Origin: Rhodococcus opacus B4
Lineage (GTDB): Bacteria; Actinomycetota; Actinomycetes; Mycobacteriales; Mycobacteriaceae
Assembly (NCBI RefSeq): GCF_000010805.1
Contig: NC_012522.1
Span: 5,766,001-5,830,000, forward strand
Direction of reading: 5' to 3'
Length of the DNA: 64,000 bases
The notes beneath the pieces were generated by a model, which had not been told where the DNA came from, ran no database searches, and worked only from the letters and a program-made list of their open reading frames with translations. Shown here one piece after another: positions 1-8,639 of the stretch. Numbering within the stretch: the first letter of the stretch is position 1; each line of letters starts with the position of its first letter. The position numbers and the translations under genes are program-made.

Positions 1-165
1 GTGCCGACACGCTGGTCCTGTCGCACCGGCGTCTGCCACACGTGCGAAACGGCGCTCCTGTCCGGGGCCGTCGACTACGACCCGGAACCCGTCGAACCAC
101 CGGCGGTCGGGAACACCCTCATCTGCTGCACCAGCCCGGCCGACGACGTGGTGCTCGACCTGTAG
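1..165 (+). CDS. C-terminal end of a 2Fe-2S ferredoxin-domain oxidoreductase (partial)
   Basis: Only the last 54 residues are in the window; the gene is cut by the left edge. The frame carries the plant-type 2Fe-2S pattern C-x4-C-x2-C (CRTGVCHTC, residues 7-15 of the fragment) followed by the fourth cysteine region (LICCTSP, about residues 40-46) and ends with VVLDL. This arrangement is typical of the C-terminal ferredoxin domain of MOSC- or FAD/FMN-containing reductases that pass electrons from NAD(P)H. The upstream domains are not visible, so the exact enzyme cannot be named. It ends 6 bp from the convergent LigD-type gene. Confidence 0.75.
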   Translation: MPTRWSCRTGVCHTCETALLSGAVDYDPEPVEPPAVGNTLICCTSPADDVVLDL

Positions 166-171
166 CGCCGA

Positions 172-1143
172 CTAGTCCTCCGCGCCACCGGGATCCGGCT
201 CGCCCTCGGCCTCGTCGCGGTCCGCCCACTCCAGCAGCGGCTCGAGCGAGAACACGGCGTCGTCGATTCCCGCGTGCAGATCACCGAGTGTCGCGAAGCG
301 CTCGGGAACGGTGGCGATCGTGAACTCGTGCGGGTCCACGTCGGCGATCTCGTCCCACGTCACCGGGGTGGACACCGTCGCTTCGGGCACACCCCGCACC
401 GAATACGCGCTGGCGATGGTGTGATCGCGGGCGTTCTGGTTGTAGTCGACGAACAACTTGCGCGGATCCCGGTCCTTGCGCCACCAGGTGGTGGTCACGT
501 CCTTCGGTGCCCGGCGCTCCACCTCGCGGGCGAAGGCCAGCGCGGCCCGCCGGACGTCGCCGAAACCCCAGTCGGGCCGGATCCGGACGTACACGTGCAT
601 GCCGCTGCCACCGGACGTCTTCGGCCACCCCGTCGCACCCAGTTCGTCGAGCACCTCGTGCACCACCCCGGCGACGCGCCGCACCGTGTCGAACCCGCAC
701 TCGGGCATCGGATCGAGATCGATCCGCCACTCGTCGGGACGTTCGACGTCCGCGCGGCGCGAGTTCCACGGATGGAACTCGACCGTGGACATCTGCACCG
801 CCCAGATCACGTCCGCCGGGTGCGTGACACACAGTTCGTCGGCGTGGCGGTTGTACCGCGGAAACGTCACACGGACCGTCTGCACCCAGTCCGGCGCGCC
901 GTGCGGCAACCGCTTCTGGTGCACCTTCTCGCCGCTCAGGCCGTCCGGGAAGCGGTGCATCATGCAGGGGCGTTCGCGCAGTGCGCGCACGATGCCGTCG
1001 CCGACGCTCAGGTAGTAGTTCGCGAGGTCGAGTTTCGTGGCGCCGGTGGCGGGGAAGTAGACACGCTCCGGGTGCGAGATCCGCACGGTCCGGTCGCCGA
1101 CCTCCAACTCGACAGCGGGTGACTTGTCCTTACCGGTCGCCAT
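172..1143 (-). CDS. LigD-type DNA polymerase/primase domain protein (stand-alone PolDom)
   Basis: 323 residues, the length of an isolated archaeo-eukaryotic primase-like polymerase domain of bacterial non-homologous end joining. The catalytic metal-binding acidic pair is seen in RIDLDP (Asp142, Asp144), the nucleotide-binding stretch KTSGGSGMHVY is at 175-185, and the third acidic residue is in FVDYNQN (Asp233). In the family it fills gaps and adds ribonucleotides at break ends, working with Ku and LigD. No ligase or nuclease domain and no ku gene is present here, so it is one of the stand-alone PolDom proteins common in mycobacteria and rhodococci. ATG start; the last gene of a minus-strand run behind the PAS protein, 138 bp downstream of it. 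Confidence 0.88.
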   Translation of the reverse strand: MATGKDKSPAVELEVGDRTVRISHPERVYFPATGATKLDLANYYLSVGDGIVRALRERPCMMHRFPDGLSGEKVHQKRLPHGAPDWVQTVRVTFPRYNRHADELCVTHPADVIWAVQMSTVEFHPWNSRRADVERPDEWRIDLDPMPECGFDTVRRVAGVVHEVLDELGATGWPKTSGGSGMHVYVRIRPDWGFGDVRRAALAFAREVERRAPKDVTTTWWRKDRDPRKLFVDYNQNARDHTIASAYSVRGVPEATVSTPVTWDEIADVDPHEFTIATVPERFATLGDLHAGIDDAVFSLEPLLEWADRDEAEGEPDPGGAED

Positions 1144-1281
1144 GCAGCCAACCTAACCCGCGGCAGATCGGCCCCGCGCGGTTTCGTGACCATCCCCGTC
1201 GCGCTGTTTGCACACGGATTTGCTGAATTCCGGCGCAATTGCGCGGGAATCCGACCAATGTCCGTGCGTTTGTGGCGCGGG

Positions 1282-1716
1282 TCAGAAGCCGGGGGCCCGG
1301 CCGCCGTTCCACAGCTGTTCGGTGACGTCGTGGAAGCAGACGAGCGTCACCGGATCGTCCTGCCGGCGGAGGATGGGCCTGCTGACGAGTGCGCGCACCC
1401 GTGATCCGTCCTGATGCGCGAGGTCGACGGGGGTGCTCGCGGACTCCCGGAGATGTTCGACCGCGTCGGCGCCCGTCGACGCCCCGTCCAGGTCGAGGAG
1501 TTCGGACACGGAGCGTCCGCGCAGGGATGCGACGGGGTGCCCCAGCATCGCCTCGAAAGCACTGTTCACGTGGACGACCGTGCCGTCGTCTTCGACCGCC
1601 AGGACGGGAACCGGCAGGCGTTCGAGCAGGACGAGGGCCGGTAGCTGCTCGAGGTAGCCCAATGGTGTGTCCGGGATCGGGCGACGTCTCTCCTCATGAT
1701 CTGCCTCAGCGCTCAC
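1282..1716 (-). CDS. PAS-domain protein
   Basis: 144 residues made up almost wholly of one PAS fold (about 27-135): a PVPVLAVEDDGTVVHVNSAF start, an FEAMLGHP helix, a GRSVSELLD segment and the C-terminal strand VTLVCFHDVTEQ. No output domain (kinase, GGDEF, HTH) is attached, so it may act as a small sensor or as a partner of another protein, perhaps the Ser/Thr kinase 72 bp upstream on the same strand. GTG start. Ligand unknown. Confidence 0.75.
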   Translation of the reverse strand: MSAEADHEERRRPIPDTPLGYLEQLPALVLLERLPVPVLAVEDDGTVVHVNSAFEAMLGHPVASLRGRSVSELLDLDGASTGADAVEHLRESASTPVDLAHQDGSRVRALVSRPILRRQDDPVTLVCFHDVTEQLWNGGRAPGF

Positions 1717-1788
1717 AGCCCTATACTCTCACCGATTCCGACCGCCCGTCCCGTTGTCGCCGCAGACGGCGATTCATCGGCCGGGGAT

Positions 1789-3405
1789 TCATCGGTATGC
1801 GGCCTCGATCATCGGTTCTGTCGCGAGGACCCGGCCGTCGCCGCCGACGATGGTCAGGGCGGACGGGGAGAGCCGGTACTCGGTGCCGCCGTCGCCGGTG
1901 GCGACGAAGCCGGAACCGCTGGGGCTCGGGTCGTCGACGGAGATCGCGGCGCCGTCGCTGATGCGCACTCCCTGGTAGTAGTAGCGTCCCACTCCCGTCT
2001 CGCACACCACGACCAGGGACTTCGTGGTGCGACCGATGAACACGGCCGGGTTGGTGTAGTTGCATCGTGCATCGGACGGGGGCAGGAACCCCTGCCGATC
2101 GGCGCCCGTCACCTCGCCGACGACCGGCGGCGGGGGAGCCGTCGTGATTCTGGTCGTGGTTCTCGGCGGAGTCGCGGCGGGCGGCACCGTCGCCGGAGCC
2201 GCCTTCGTGGTCGCGACGGGGACGTCCTCCGTGACAGGAATGCGGACCTGGCTGCTTCCGGCAGCGGCGACCGCGGGGGCATCCTGGTCGTTCCGGTCCA
2301 GCACGAGCCATCCGACCACTCCGCCGAGTGCGAGCAGCGCGATCACCAGCACGGTCACTGTCACCGGGACGGCCACCGACCGTCGTGCCGGCGGGGCGGC
2401 GTAGGGAGTGGGCGGGTAGTACGGAGTCTGCGGCGGCGGGGCGGGCGGACCACTGTGGAACGCGGTCGGCGGGTAGACGGGAGGACGGCCGCGGTCGTCG
2501 ACCCGCGTCGCCTCGGACCGCAGAGCCGGCGACGGCTCCGGGCGGGTCGCGATGTCGGTTTCGGTCTTCCGCTCGCGGGCGGTCAACGCGGAGCGGGCCG
2601 CCGCCGCGAAGGCGCCCGCCGTCGCGTACCGCTCGCGGGGATCCTTGGCCAGGCCACGGGCGATCACGTCGTCGAACGTCGCGGGCACGTCGGGTCGGAT
2701 CGAGCTGGGGCTGGGCACGGGCGTCGTGAGGTGCGCCCGGATCGCGCTGCTGATGCTGTTGGACGGAAACGGAATGGACCCGGTGAGGCATTCGTAGAGG
2801 ACGCACGCCAGCGAGTAGACGTCCGCGCGGGCATCGACCGGTGCGTTGTCGAACCGCTCGGGCGCCATGTACGCGTAGGAACCGACGGCGCTGCCGAGGG
2901 TGGTCAGGCGGAGATCGGAACTCGAGTGCGCGATCCCGAAGTCGACGAGGTACGCGAATTCACCGGCCGTGACGAGGATGTTCTCCGGCTTCACGTCGCG
3001 GTGGATGAGACCGTCGGCGTGCGCGGCGTCGAGCGCCGCCGCGATCTGGTCGATTACCGCCACCGCGTGTGCGGGGCCCATCGTGCCACGCGCGCGGAGC
3101 AGCGCCCGCAGGTCCTGCCCGACGACCAGGCGCATGTCGATGTAGAGCACCCCGTCGATCTCGCCCCAGTCGTGGATGGGGATGACGTGCGGCTCCTGCA
3201 ACCGGGCCGCGGCATGCGATTCGCGGCGGAACCGCTGCTGGTACGTGGGGTCCTTCGCGAGGTCGACGTCGAGGATCTTGAGTGCGACGGTGCGGTCCTT
3301 GGTGGTGTCGTACGCCTCGTACACCTCACCCATTCCGCCGAGACCGAGCAGAGCCCTGAGATGGTAGTGCCCGAACTGCGAGCCGACCCGTGTACCTGCC
3401 GCCAT
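1789..3405 (-). CDS. Membrane-anchored serine/threonine protein kinase
   Basis: 538 residues. N-terminal Hanks-type kinase domain (about 13-272): glycine loop GLGGMGEVYEAYD (21-33), ATP-anchoring Lys43, catalytic HRDVKPEN (Asp137), DFG (155-157), APE (181-183) and an activation loop rich in Ser/Thr. A proline-rich linker (290-340) leads to one transmembrane helix (344-369), then a Thr/Pro-rich extracellular stalk and a C-terminal globular region (about 430-538) with two cysteines. This is the PknD/PknF-like layout of actinobacteria, in which an outside domain controls an inside kinase. The outer domain is not one I recognise. Substrates unknown; first gene of the minus-strand run with the PAS and LigD-like genes. 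Confidence 0.9.
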   Translation of the reverse strand: MAAGTRVGSQFGHYHLRALLGLGGMGEVYEAYDTTKDRTVALKILDVDLAKDPTYQQRFRRESHAAARLQEPHVIPIHDWGEIDGVLYIDMRLVVGQDLRALLRARGTMGPAHAVAVIDQIAAALDAAHADGLIHRDVKPENILVTAGEFAYLVDFGIAHSSSDLRLTTLGSAVGSYAYMAPERFDNAPVDARADVYSLACVLYECLTGSIPFPSNSISSAIRAHLTTPVPSPSSIRPDVPATFDDVIARGLAKDPRERYATAGAFAAAARSALTARERKTETDIATRPEPSPALRSEATRVDDRGRPPVYPPTAFHSGPPAPPPQTPYYPPTPYAAPPARRSVAVPVTVTVLVIALLALGGVVGWLVLDRNDQDAPAVAAAGSSQVRIPVTEDVPVATTKAAPATVPPAATPPRTTTRITTAPPPPVVGEVTGADRQGFLPPSDARCNYTNPAVFIGRTTKSLVVVCETGVGRYYYQGVRISDGAAISVDDPSPSGSGFVATGDGGTEYRLSPSALTIVGGDGRVLATEPMIEAAYR

Positions 3406-3550
3406 TCCCCATCCCCTCGAAAGCCGGAAACAGCACGATACACGCAGGGTCGGACGCGTGGATCGCCGAAAAATCCGTTGCTCGCCGCCGCCGCGGTCCG
3501 TACTGTCACGTGGCTTCGTCCACCCGTCGACAGAAGGAGTTCATTTCGTC

Positions 3551-4039
3551 ATGGAACCCGTCACCGAACACGACATCCGGTCGTCGTTCATCAATTGCTC
3601 CAAGGGCGACGCCAAGCGCCTTCCGGTCCCTCGTGACCTGGACGAGCGGCCCTGGGAGGATCTCGACTTCCTCGGCTGGAGTGACCCGTCGTTTCCCGGC
3701 CGCTGCTATGTCGTGGTACCGCGGGACGGTCGTCTGGTCGGCGTCGCCCTGCGCTACGAAACGGGCGGCTACCGCCGTGCGCAGATGTGCACGGTCTGCA
3801 TGACCACGCATGCGAGTGGCGGGGTCTCGCTGATGACCGCGCGCAAGTCGGGGGAGTCCGGACGCCGGGGCAACTCGATCGGCACCTACATGTGCGCCGA
3901 TCTCGCCTGCTCGCTGTACGCGCGCCGGAAGAAGTCGCCCGCGCTCGGCAGGCAGTACCGCGAGGATCTCGAGCCGGAGGAGAGGATCGCGCGGGTCCGC
4001 GACAATCTCGACGCGTTCATCTCCCGGGTCTACGGCTGA
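3551..4039 (+). CDS. FBP-domain zinc protein (FusB/EF-G-binding-like)
   Basis: 162 residues from the ATG at 3551, which has AGAAGGAG 11 bp upstream; the frame stays open further upstream but without a better start. Two cysteine pairs, MCTVC (80, 83) and MCADLAC (115, 120), form the treble-clef zinc finger of the FBP C-terminal domain. Relatives bind elongation factor G and the FusB branch protects it from fusidic acid, but most actinobacterial members are of unproven function. Stands alone, divergent from the kinase gene. Resistance should not be assumed from homology. Confidence 0.8.
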   Translation: MEPVTEHDIRSSFINCSKGDAKRLPVPRDLDERPWEDLDFLGWSDPSFPGRCYVVVPRDGRLVGVALRYETGGYRRAQMCTVCMTTHASGGVSLMTARKSGESGRRGNSIGTYMCADLACSLYARRKKSPALGRQYREDLEPEERIARVRDNLDAFISRVYG

Positions 4040-4051
4040 TCGCACCCAGAG

Positions 4052-5170
4052 TTAGGCTCGCCGGCGCCGAGAACTGAAGTGGGCAAATGCCTTCGCCATG
4101 ATCGGGGTGGTGACGAGCATGATGACCAGGCGCAGCACCTGAGCGGCCGCGACGAACGTGACGTTGGACGAGGTGGACGCCGACACGGCGAGCACCGCCG
4201 CCAGGCCGCCGGGGGTGGTGGCGAGATAGGCCTCGAGGAGGCTCGCGCCGGTGAGGTGGGATAGCAGGATGCCCAGACCTGCGCAGGCCGCCCCGACCAG
4301 AAGGGTGAGCAGCGCGGCGTACGGCAGGATTCGTCCGATTGCTCGCAGGCTCGCGCGGTCGAATGCGAGCCCGGCCTGCCAGCCGATGAGGATCAACGCG
4401 GCGGTCATCAGCATCGGCGGCACCGAGACGGCGTCGCTCCAGCCGCCGAGTTCGAATCCGGCGCTCACCGCCAGTGGTCCCAGTGTCGCGGGTGCGGGCA
4501 GACGGAGAAGTGACGCCACGGCGGTGCCGCCCACGATGAACAGTGCCAGGAACGGCAGTGCCACATACCATTCGGCGCCGCTGCCGTCGGTGGCCGCCGC
4601 AGTGTCCGCGCCGGTATCCGCGCGGAAGCCGAACGTGACGATCATCGGCATCGACACCACGACGAGCGCCACCCTCAGGTATTGCACCACCGCGACCACG
4701 CGATCGTCGCCGCCGAGTTCGCGGGCCATTGCGACGAGTCCGGTGGCGCCGCCCGCAGTCATGGCGAGGGATCCCGTCACCGCGTCCACGTCACGATGCA
4801 GCGCGAGGAGTGCGCCGGCCGCCACGCTGATCACCAGGGTCGCGGCCGCGATCGAGACCACCGGCACCCACAGCGAGCCCAGGGCGGCGATCGTCTCCCG
4901 GTGCACCATCAGCCCGACCGCGCTGGCCAGCACGCCCTGGGCAAGCTTGCCCAGCGGGCGGGGCACCCGGGACGGGCCCCGTCCGGCGACCGCCATGGCC
5001 GCCGCGACGATCAGGGCGGCGAACAGGCCCGCCGCCGTCAGTCCGATGCTCTCGCCGAGCGCCCACCCGCCGGCCGAGAGTGCGATCAGTGCGGCCCATC
5101 GGAGTGCGTGACGACGCAGTTCGGATGTACGCGTCGGCACGGACCGTTCCGGGGTGTGCACGTCGTTCAC
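4052..5170 (-). CDS. AbrB-family membrane protein (duplicated AbrB transport domain)
   Basis: About 372 residues from the GTG at 5170; an ATG at 5239 in the same frame would add 23 residues but has no ribosome site and would lie over the GntR control region. Ten or so hydrophobic segments arranged as two similar halves, each with a glycine-rich stretch (MTAGGATGLVAMARELG and TTPGGLAAVLAVS) typical of the family often mislabelled ammonia monooxygenase. Members are probable carriers with unknown substrate. Divergent from a GntR-family gene, so probably controlled by it. Ends 12 bp from the convergent FBP gene. Confidence 0.75.
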   Translation of the reverse strand: MNDVHTPERSVPTRTSELRRHALRWAALIALSAGGWALGESIGLTAAGLFAALIVAAAMAVAGRGPSRVPRPLGKLAQGVLASAVGLMVHRETIAALGSLWVPVVSIAAATLVISVAAGALLALHRDVDAVTGSLAMTAGGATGLVAMARELGGDDRVVAVVQYLRVALVVVSMPMIVTFGFRADTGADTAAATDGSGAEWYVALPFLALFIVGGTAVASLLRLPAPATLGPLAVSAGFELGGWSDAVSVPPMLMTAALILIGWQAGLAFDRASLRAIGRILPYAALLTLLVGAACAGLGILLSHLTGASLLEAYLATTPGGLAAVLAVSASTSSNVTFVAAAQVLRLVIMLVTTPIMAKAFAHFSSRRRRA

Positions 5171-5215
5171 GATCGGACGCCTGTTCCAGGATGTTGTTCT
5201 TCGGTGGTGTGCATT

Positions 5216-5258
5216 AATGTATACCTTAGCTGATGCCATTGCGAACGTTAGAATGTAT
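5216..5258. promoter_or_regulatory. Likely GntR operator/promoter with repeated AATGTAT words
   Basis: In an otherwise GC-rich neighbourhood this AT-rich stretch holds AATGTAT twice (5216-5222 and 5252-5258), the first as part of the palindrome GTATAC (5219-5224). TAGAAT at 5249-5254 is a fair -10 element placed 6 bp before the ATG at 5261, so the GntR message is probably leaderless. Assignment to the GntR protein is inference from position. Confidence 0.5.
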
Positions 5259-5260
5259 GC

Positions 5261-5959
5261 ATGGCGGGCGAGAGCAAGAGTGAACAGGTATACGGGCAGC
5301 TCAAGACGGACATCCTGAACGGGATTCTGTCTCCGGGACAGTCGCTGAGCGCGATCGACGTCGGCTCGCGGTACTCAGCGTCGCGTACCCCCGTCCGTCA
5401 GGCCTTCCTTCGACTGGAGGCGGAAGGGCTGGTCTCGCTCGTCGACCGGCAGGGCGCGCGGGTTGCCCCGATCTCGATCAAGAGTGTCCGCGACCTCTTC
5501 GAACTGCGCATACTGCTGGAGGCGGCCGCGGCGCGGATGGTCGCCGAGGCCGTCGCGCGCGACGGCGCGGCACGGCAGCAGTTCGAAGAGGTGGCGGAAG
5601 CACTCGAGGCGATCGCCGAGGAGGAGCCTTCCGACTCCCGGCGGGATCGCTTCTATGCGCTCACCGAAAACTACGACCAGGCGGTCATCGCGCACACCCG
5701 GAACTCGCAGCTCGCCCGCTCGATCGCCGAACTCCGCCCGCACACCGAGCGGCTGCGCAACATCGCCCACTCCCGCCCCGACCGCCTGGACGTCTCGTTG
5801 GCGGAGCACCTGTCGATGTGCCGGGCGATCCTCGCGGGTGACGGCGCCGCAGCCGCCGCGGCCTGTGCCGAGCATCTGACCCAGACGCAGAAGACCATCC
5901 TCGACGCCGTCGTCGACCCGCACGGATCGGCCGTCGCCATCGACCTCGTCACGGCGTAG
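5261..5959 (+). CDS. GntR-family regulator, FadR/FCD subfamily
   Basis: 232 residues. N-terminal winged helix (about 5-75) with the recognition region SRYSASRTPVRQAFLRLEAEGLV, followed by an all-helical FCD ligand domain (about 80-215), which usually binds an organic acid through a metal held by Asp/His residues. There is no Shine-Dalgarno before the ATG and a -10-like TAGAAT lies 6 bp upstream, fitting leaderless translation. It is divergent from the AbrB-type membrane protein, its most likely target, together with itself. Effector unknown. Confidence 0.88.
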   Translation: MAGESKSEQVYGQLKTDILNGILSPGQSLSAIDVGSRYSASRTPVRQAFLRLEAEGLVSLVDRQGARVAPISIKSVRDLFELRILLEAAAARMVAEAVARDGAARQQFEEVAEALEAIAEEEPSDSRRDRFYALTENYDQAVIAHTRNSQLARSIAELRPHTERLRNIAHSRPDRLDVSLAEHLSMCRAILAGDGAAAAAACAEHLTQTQKTILDAVVDPHGSAVAIDLVTA

Positions 5960-5976
5960 CCGGCACGGTCTAACCG

Positions 5977-5996
5977 GGTCTATTGAACCGGTCTAG
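5977..5996. promoter_or_regulatory. LacI-type operator in front of the LacI gene
   Basis: Read on the minus strand the site is CTAGACCGGTTCAATAGACC. It matches the site at 7316-7335 in front of the dehydrogenase operon at 18 of 20 positions. The pair brackets the lacI gene and points to autoregulation plus control of the catabolic genes. Confidence 0.7.
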
Positions 5997-6117
5997 CTCG
6001 GGCTATCATGGGGTGCCGCACGCATTCCGGGCACGAGCTGAACCGTCGCCCTGGTTCCGCTTTCGGGTCGGATACGCTGTGGTGTCTCGTGGTCCGGCGA
6101 GGGTGAGGGGGCAGATC

Positions 6118-7182
6118 ATGCAACGCGACGACGACGCCCGGAGTGACGGCCCCGCGCAGGCCGCGAAACGCGCCGTCACGATGCAGGACATCGCGGACCG
6201 CGTGGGGGTGTCGAAGGCTTTGGTGTCCATGGTCTTCCGCCGTGTCGCCGGCCCGAGTGCCGAGACGCGTAAACGCGTTCTCGAGGTGGCGGACGAGCTG
6301 GGTTACCGGCCCAATCGCACGGCCGCGTTGATGTCTCTGCGGCGGACGCATCTCGTCGGCGTGATGGCCGATATCCGCAACAGCTTCCATGCCGAGATGG
6401 TCGAATACCTCGTCGCCGCCGCGGACGAACACGGGTACGAGGTGGTGCTCGGTGCGGTCACCCCGACCCACGGAGAGCAGAAGGTCGTCGAGACGCTGCT
6501 CGATTTCCGGTGCGAGGCCCTGATCCTGCTCGGCACCGAACTCGGCACCGGTGTGCTCGACGCACTCGCCGAGCGGGTTCCGGTGGTCGTGGTGGGCCGC
6601 CGTGTCGGCGGCAACGTCGACGTGGTGCGGACGGCCGACGGCAAGGGCATCGGGACCGTCGTCGATCACGTGGTGGGCCTAGGGCATCGCCGGATCGCGC
6701 ACCTCAGCGGCGGTGACGGCACGATTGCGTCCGATCGGCGCACCGGTTACACGCGCGCGATGCGGCGGCACGGACTCGACGCCGACGTCGTGGACGGCGA
6801 CTTCACCGACGGCGCGGGCACCGAGGCGGCGCGGACCCTCCTGGCGCGGCCGCACCTGCCGACCGCGGTGATCGCCGTCAACGATCGCAGTGCCATCGGG
6901 CTCATCACCGAACTGCGCCGGGTGGGCCTGCGGATTCCCGAGGACGTCTCGGTGTCGGGTTACGACGACAGCACCCTGGCGCAACTCGCGCACCTCGACC
7001 TCACCTCGGTCAATCAGCAACCGCGGGAGCAGGCCGCGAAGGCGGTCGACGCGGTCATCGAACGCCTCGACCGGGGGCGGACCGAATCCGCCTCGATCGT
7101 GCTGCGGCCCCAACTGGTCGTGCGCCGGACCACCGGTCCCGTGTCGGCGTCGGTGGAGGGGCCGCAATCCGGCGTGTCCTGA
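6118..7182 (+). CDS. LacI-family transcriptional regulator (sugar/cyclitol module 1)
   Basis: 354 residues from the ATG at 6118, preceded by a purine-rich GAGGGGG. N-terminal LacI helix-turn-helix (VTMQDIADRVGVSKALVSMV, about 19-38) and hinge (GYRPNRTAALMS), then a periplasmic-binding-protein-like sensor domain (about 75-340) with the usual TAVIAVNDRSAIGL and EDVSVSGYDDS segments. An open frame extends upstream to 5983 but would run through the operator. Near-identical operators occur before this gene and before the next operon, so it should repress both until its sugar or inositol-like ligand is present. Confidence 0.9.
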   Translation: MQRDDDARSDGPAQAAKRAVTMQDIADRVGVSKALVSMVFRRVAGPSAETRKRVLEVADELGYRPNRTAALMSLRRTHLVGVMADIRNSFHAEMVEYLVAAADEHGYEVVLGAVTPTHGEQKVVETLLDFRCEALILLGTELGTGVLDALAERVPVVVVGRRVGGNVDVVRTADGKGIGTVVDHVVGLGHRRIAHLSGGDGTIASDRRTGYTRAMRRHGLDADVVDGDFTDGAGTEAARTLLARPHLPTAVIAVNDRSAIGLITELRRVGLRIPEDVSVSGYDDSTLAQLAHLDLTSVNQQPREQAAKAVDAVIERLDRGRTESASIVLRPQLVVRRTTGPVSASVEGPQSGVS

Positions 7183-7278
7183 TCGCCGGCCCAGCCTGAA
7201 TTCGCAACGCCCGCAAGGGTGTTGATTCGTCGTGCCCGGTGTCGGTCCTGCATCGAGCGCACGACCGCTTCCGGGGGC

Positions 7279-7335
7279 TTGACACCACTGCGTGACTCAG
7301 CTCATAGTAGTCGTACTAGACCGGTCAAATAGACC
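7279..7335 (+). promoter_or_regulatory. Promoter and LacI operator of the dehydrogenase-isomerase operon
   Basis: A consensus -35 TTGACA (7279-7284) and a -10 CATAGT (7303-7308) are separated by 18 bp. The operator CTAGACCGGTCAAATAGACC lies at 7316-7335, just past the expected start point, where a bound LacI protein would block elongation. ATAGACCG and CTAG words continue to 7342. Confidence 0.72.
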
Positions 7336-7411
7336 GAACTAGCCGGAGGCGTACCGCACACATCTCCGACTCGTCCGACCCGCAGAATCCCCACATCGAA
7401 AGGCTTCACTC

Positions 7412-8590
7412 ATGACCTCCAACTCGATCGGTGTCGCCGTCATCGGCGGCGGCATGGCCGGACGAGCGCACGCCGCCGGGTACCGGACCGCGTCGACGCT
7501 GTTCGGCACCGACCGTCCCGACGTGCGGCTGGTCGCCGTCGCCGACACCAACGAGGCCGTTGCCGACGACACCGCCAAGCGGTACGGCTACGAGCGGGCC
7601 GAGTACAGCTGGCAGGCGATCGCCGAATCCCCGGACATCGACGCGGTGAGCGTCGTCGTCGCCAACCAGCTGCACCGGGAGATCGTCGAAGGGCTCCTCG
7701 CCGCCGGCAAGCACGTGCTGTGCGAGAAGCCGCTGGCCGGGTCGATCGCGGACGCCGAGTCGATGGTCGCCGCGGCGGCGGACGCCGACACCATCGCGAC
7801 CGTCGGATACACCTACCGCCGCTCGCCCGCGATCCAGGCGATCCGGGACGAACTCGCGACCGGCCGTCTCGGCGAGATCATCCACTTCAACGGGCACTAC
7901 TGGTGCGACTACGGCCTCGACCCCGCCTCGCCGATCACGTGGCGGCACCGCGGCGGTCCCGGAACCGGCGCGCTCGCGGACGTCGGCAGCCACCTGCTCG
8001 ACATGGCCGAATTCGTGTGCGGTCCCATCGTCGAGATCAGCGGCGCCACCTTCGCCACGGTGATCACGGAACGTCCCGTGCCTGCGGGAGTCACCTACGG
8101 CCACACCAAGGCCGAGACCACCGGGGAGATGGCTCCCGTGGAGAACGAGGACCTCGCGACGTTCACCGCGCGCTTCCAGAACGGCGCGGTCGGCACGTTC
8201 TCCGCTTCCCGCGTTGCGCACCAGCTTCCGGACGGGCTCGGATTCGAGCTGTTCGGGACGTCCGGCTCCGCCGCCTTCGACCTGGCGCGCGCCGCCGAAT
8301 TCTCGGTGTCCAGCGAGGGCATCGACGCCGCTGTCAACGGTCAGCGACGGGTGATCGTCGGACCGCAGCACCCGTACATCCAGGGCGGCCTGCCGATGGA
8401 TGCGGGCGGCGTGGGACACGGCAAGGCCGAGTTCTTCGCCTACCAGGCGCGGGCTTTCCTCGACCAGATCGCCGGCATCGACAACCTGGGACCGCTGCCG
8501 ACGTTCGCCCACGCGCTGCGCGGCATGCAGATCGTCACCGCCGTCGCCGAGTCCGCCCGCTCGAACGGGGCAGCCGTCAAGATCGGCTGA
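7412..8590 (+). CDS. Gfo/Idh/MocA-family NAD(P)-dependent dehydrogenase (module 1)
   Basis: 392 residues. N-terminal Rossmann fold with VAVIGGGMAGRAH (8-20) for NAD(P), the family CEKPLAG motif (Glu105-Lys106-Pro107) whose lysine takes part in catalysis, and a C-terminal alpha/beta domain with DVGSHLLDM (about 190-200), which supplies the catalytic His. Oxidises a hydroxyl of a sugar, inositol or sugar acid. First gene of an operon with a TIM-barrel isomerase, the pairing usual in inositol or keto-sugar breakdown. Exact substrate cannot be read from sequence. Confidence 0.87.
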   Translation: MTSNSIGVAVIGGGMAGRAHAAGYRTASTLFGTDRPDVRLVAVADTNEAVADDTAKRYGYERAEYSWQAIAESPDIDAVSVVVANQLHREIVEGLLAAGKHVLCEKPLAGSIADAESMVAAAADADTIATVGYTYRRSPAIQAIRDELATGRLGEIIHFNGHYWCDYGLDPASPITWRHRGGPGTGALADVGSHLLDMAEFVCGPIVEISGATFATVITERPVPAGVTYGHTKAETTGEMAPVENEDLATFTARFQNGAVGTFSASRVAHQLPDGLGFELFGTSGSAAFDLARAAEFSVSSEGIDAAVNGQRRVIVGPQHPYIQGGLPMDAGGVGHGKAEFFAYQARAFLDQIAGIDNLGPLPTFAHALRGMQIVTAVAESARSNGAAVKIG

Positions 8591-8639
8591 CCCGGCCACC
8601 TCGCCCGACTCGACCTTTTCTCACAACTAAGGACCACTC

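Noticed and set aside
1696..3636. 646-codon plus-strand frame opposite the Ser/Thr kinase
   Set aside because: Low-complexity Arg/Gly/Asp sequence without motifs; the kinase on the minus strand has every catalytic element.
3551..4039. FBP-domain protein as a fusidic acid resistance gene
   Set aside because: The zinc domain is shared by many housekeeping-like relatives; no evidence links this one to resistance.
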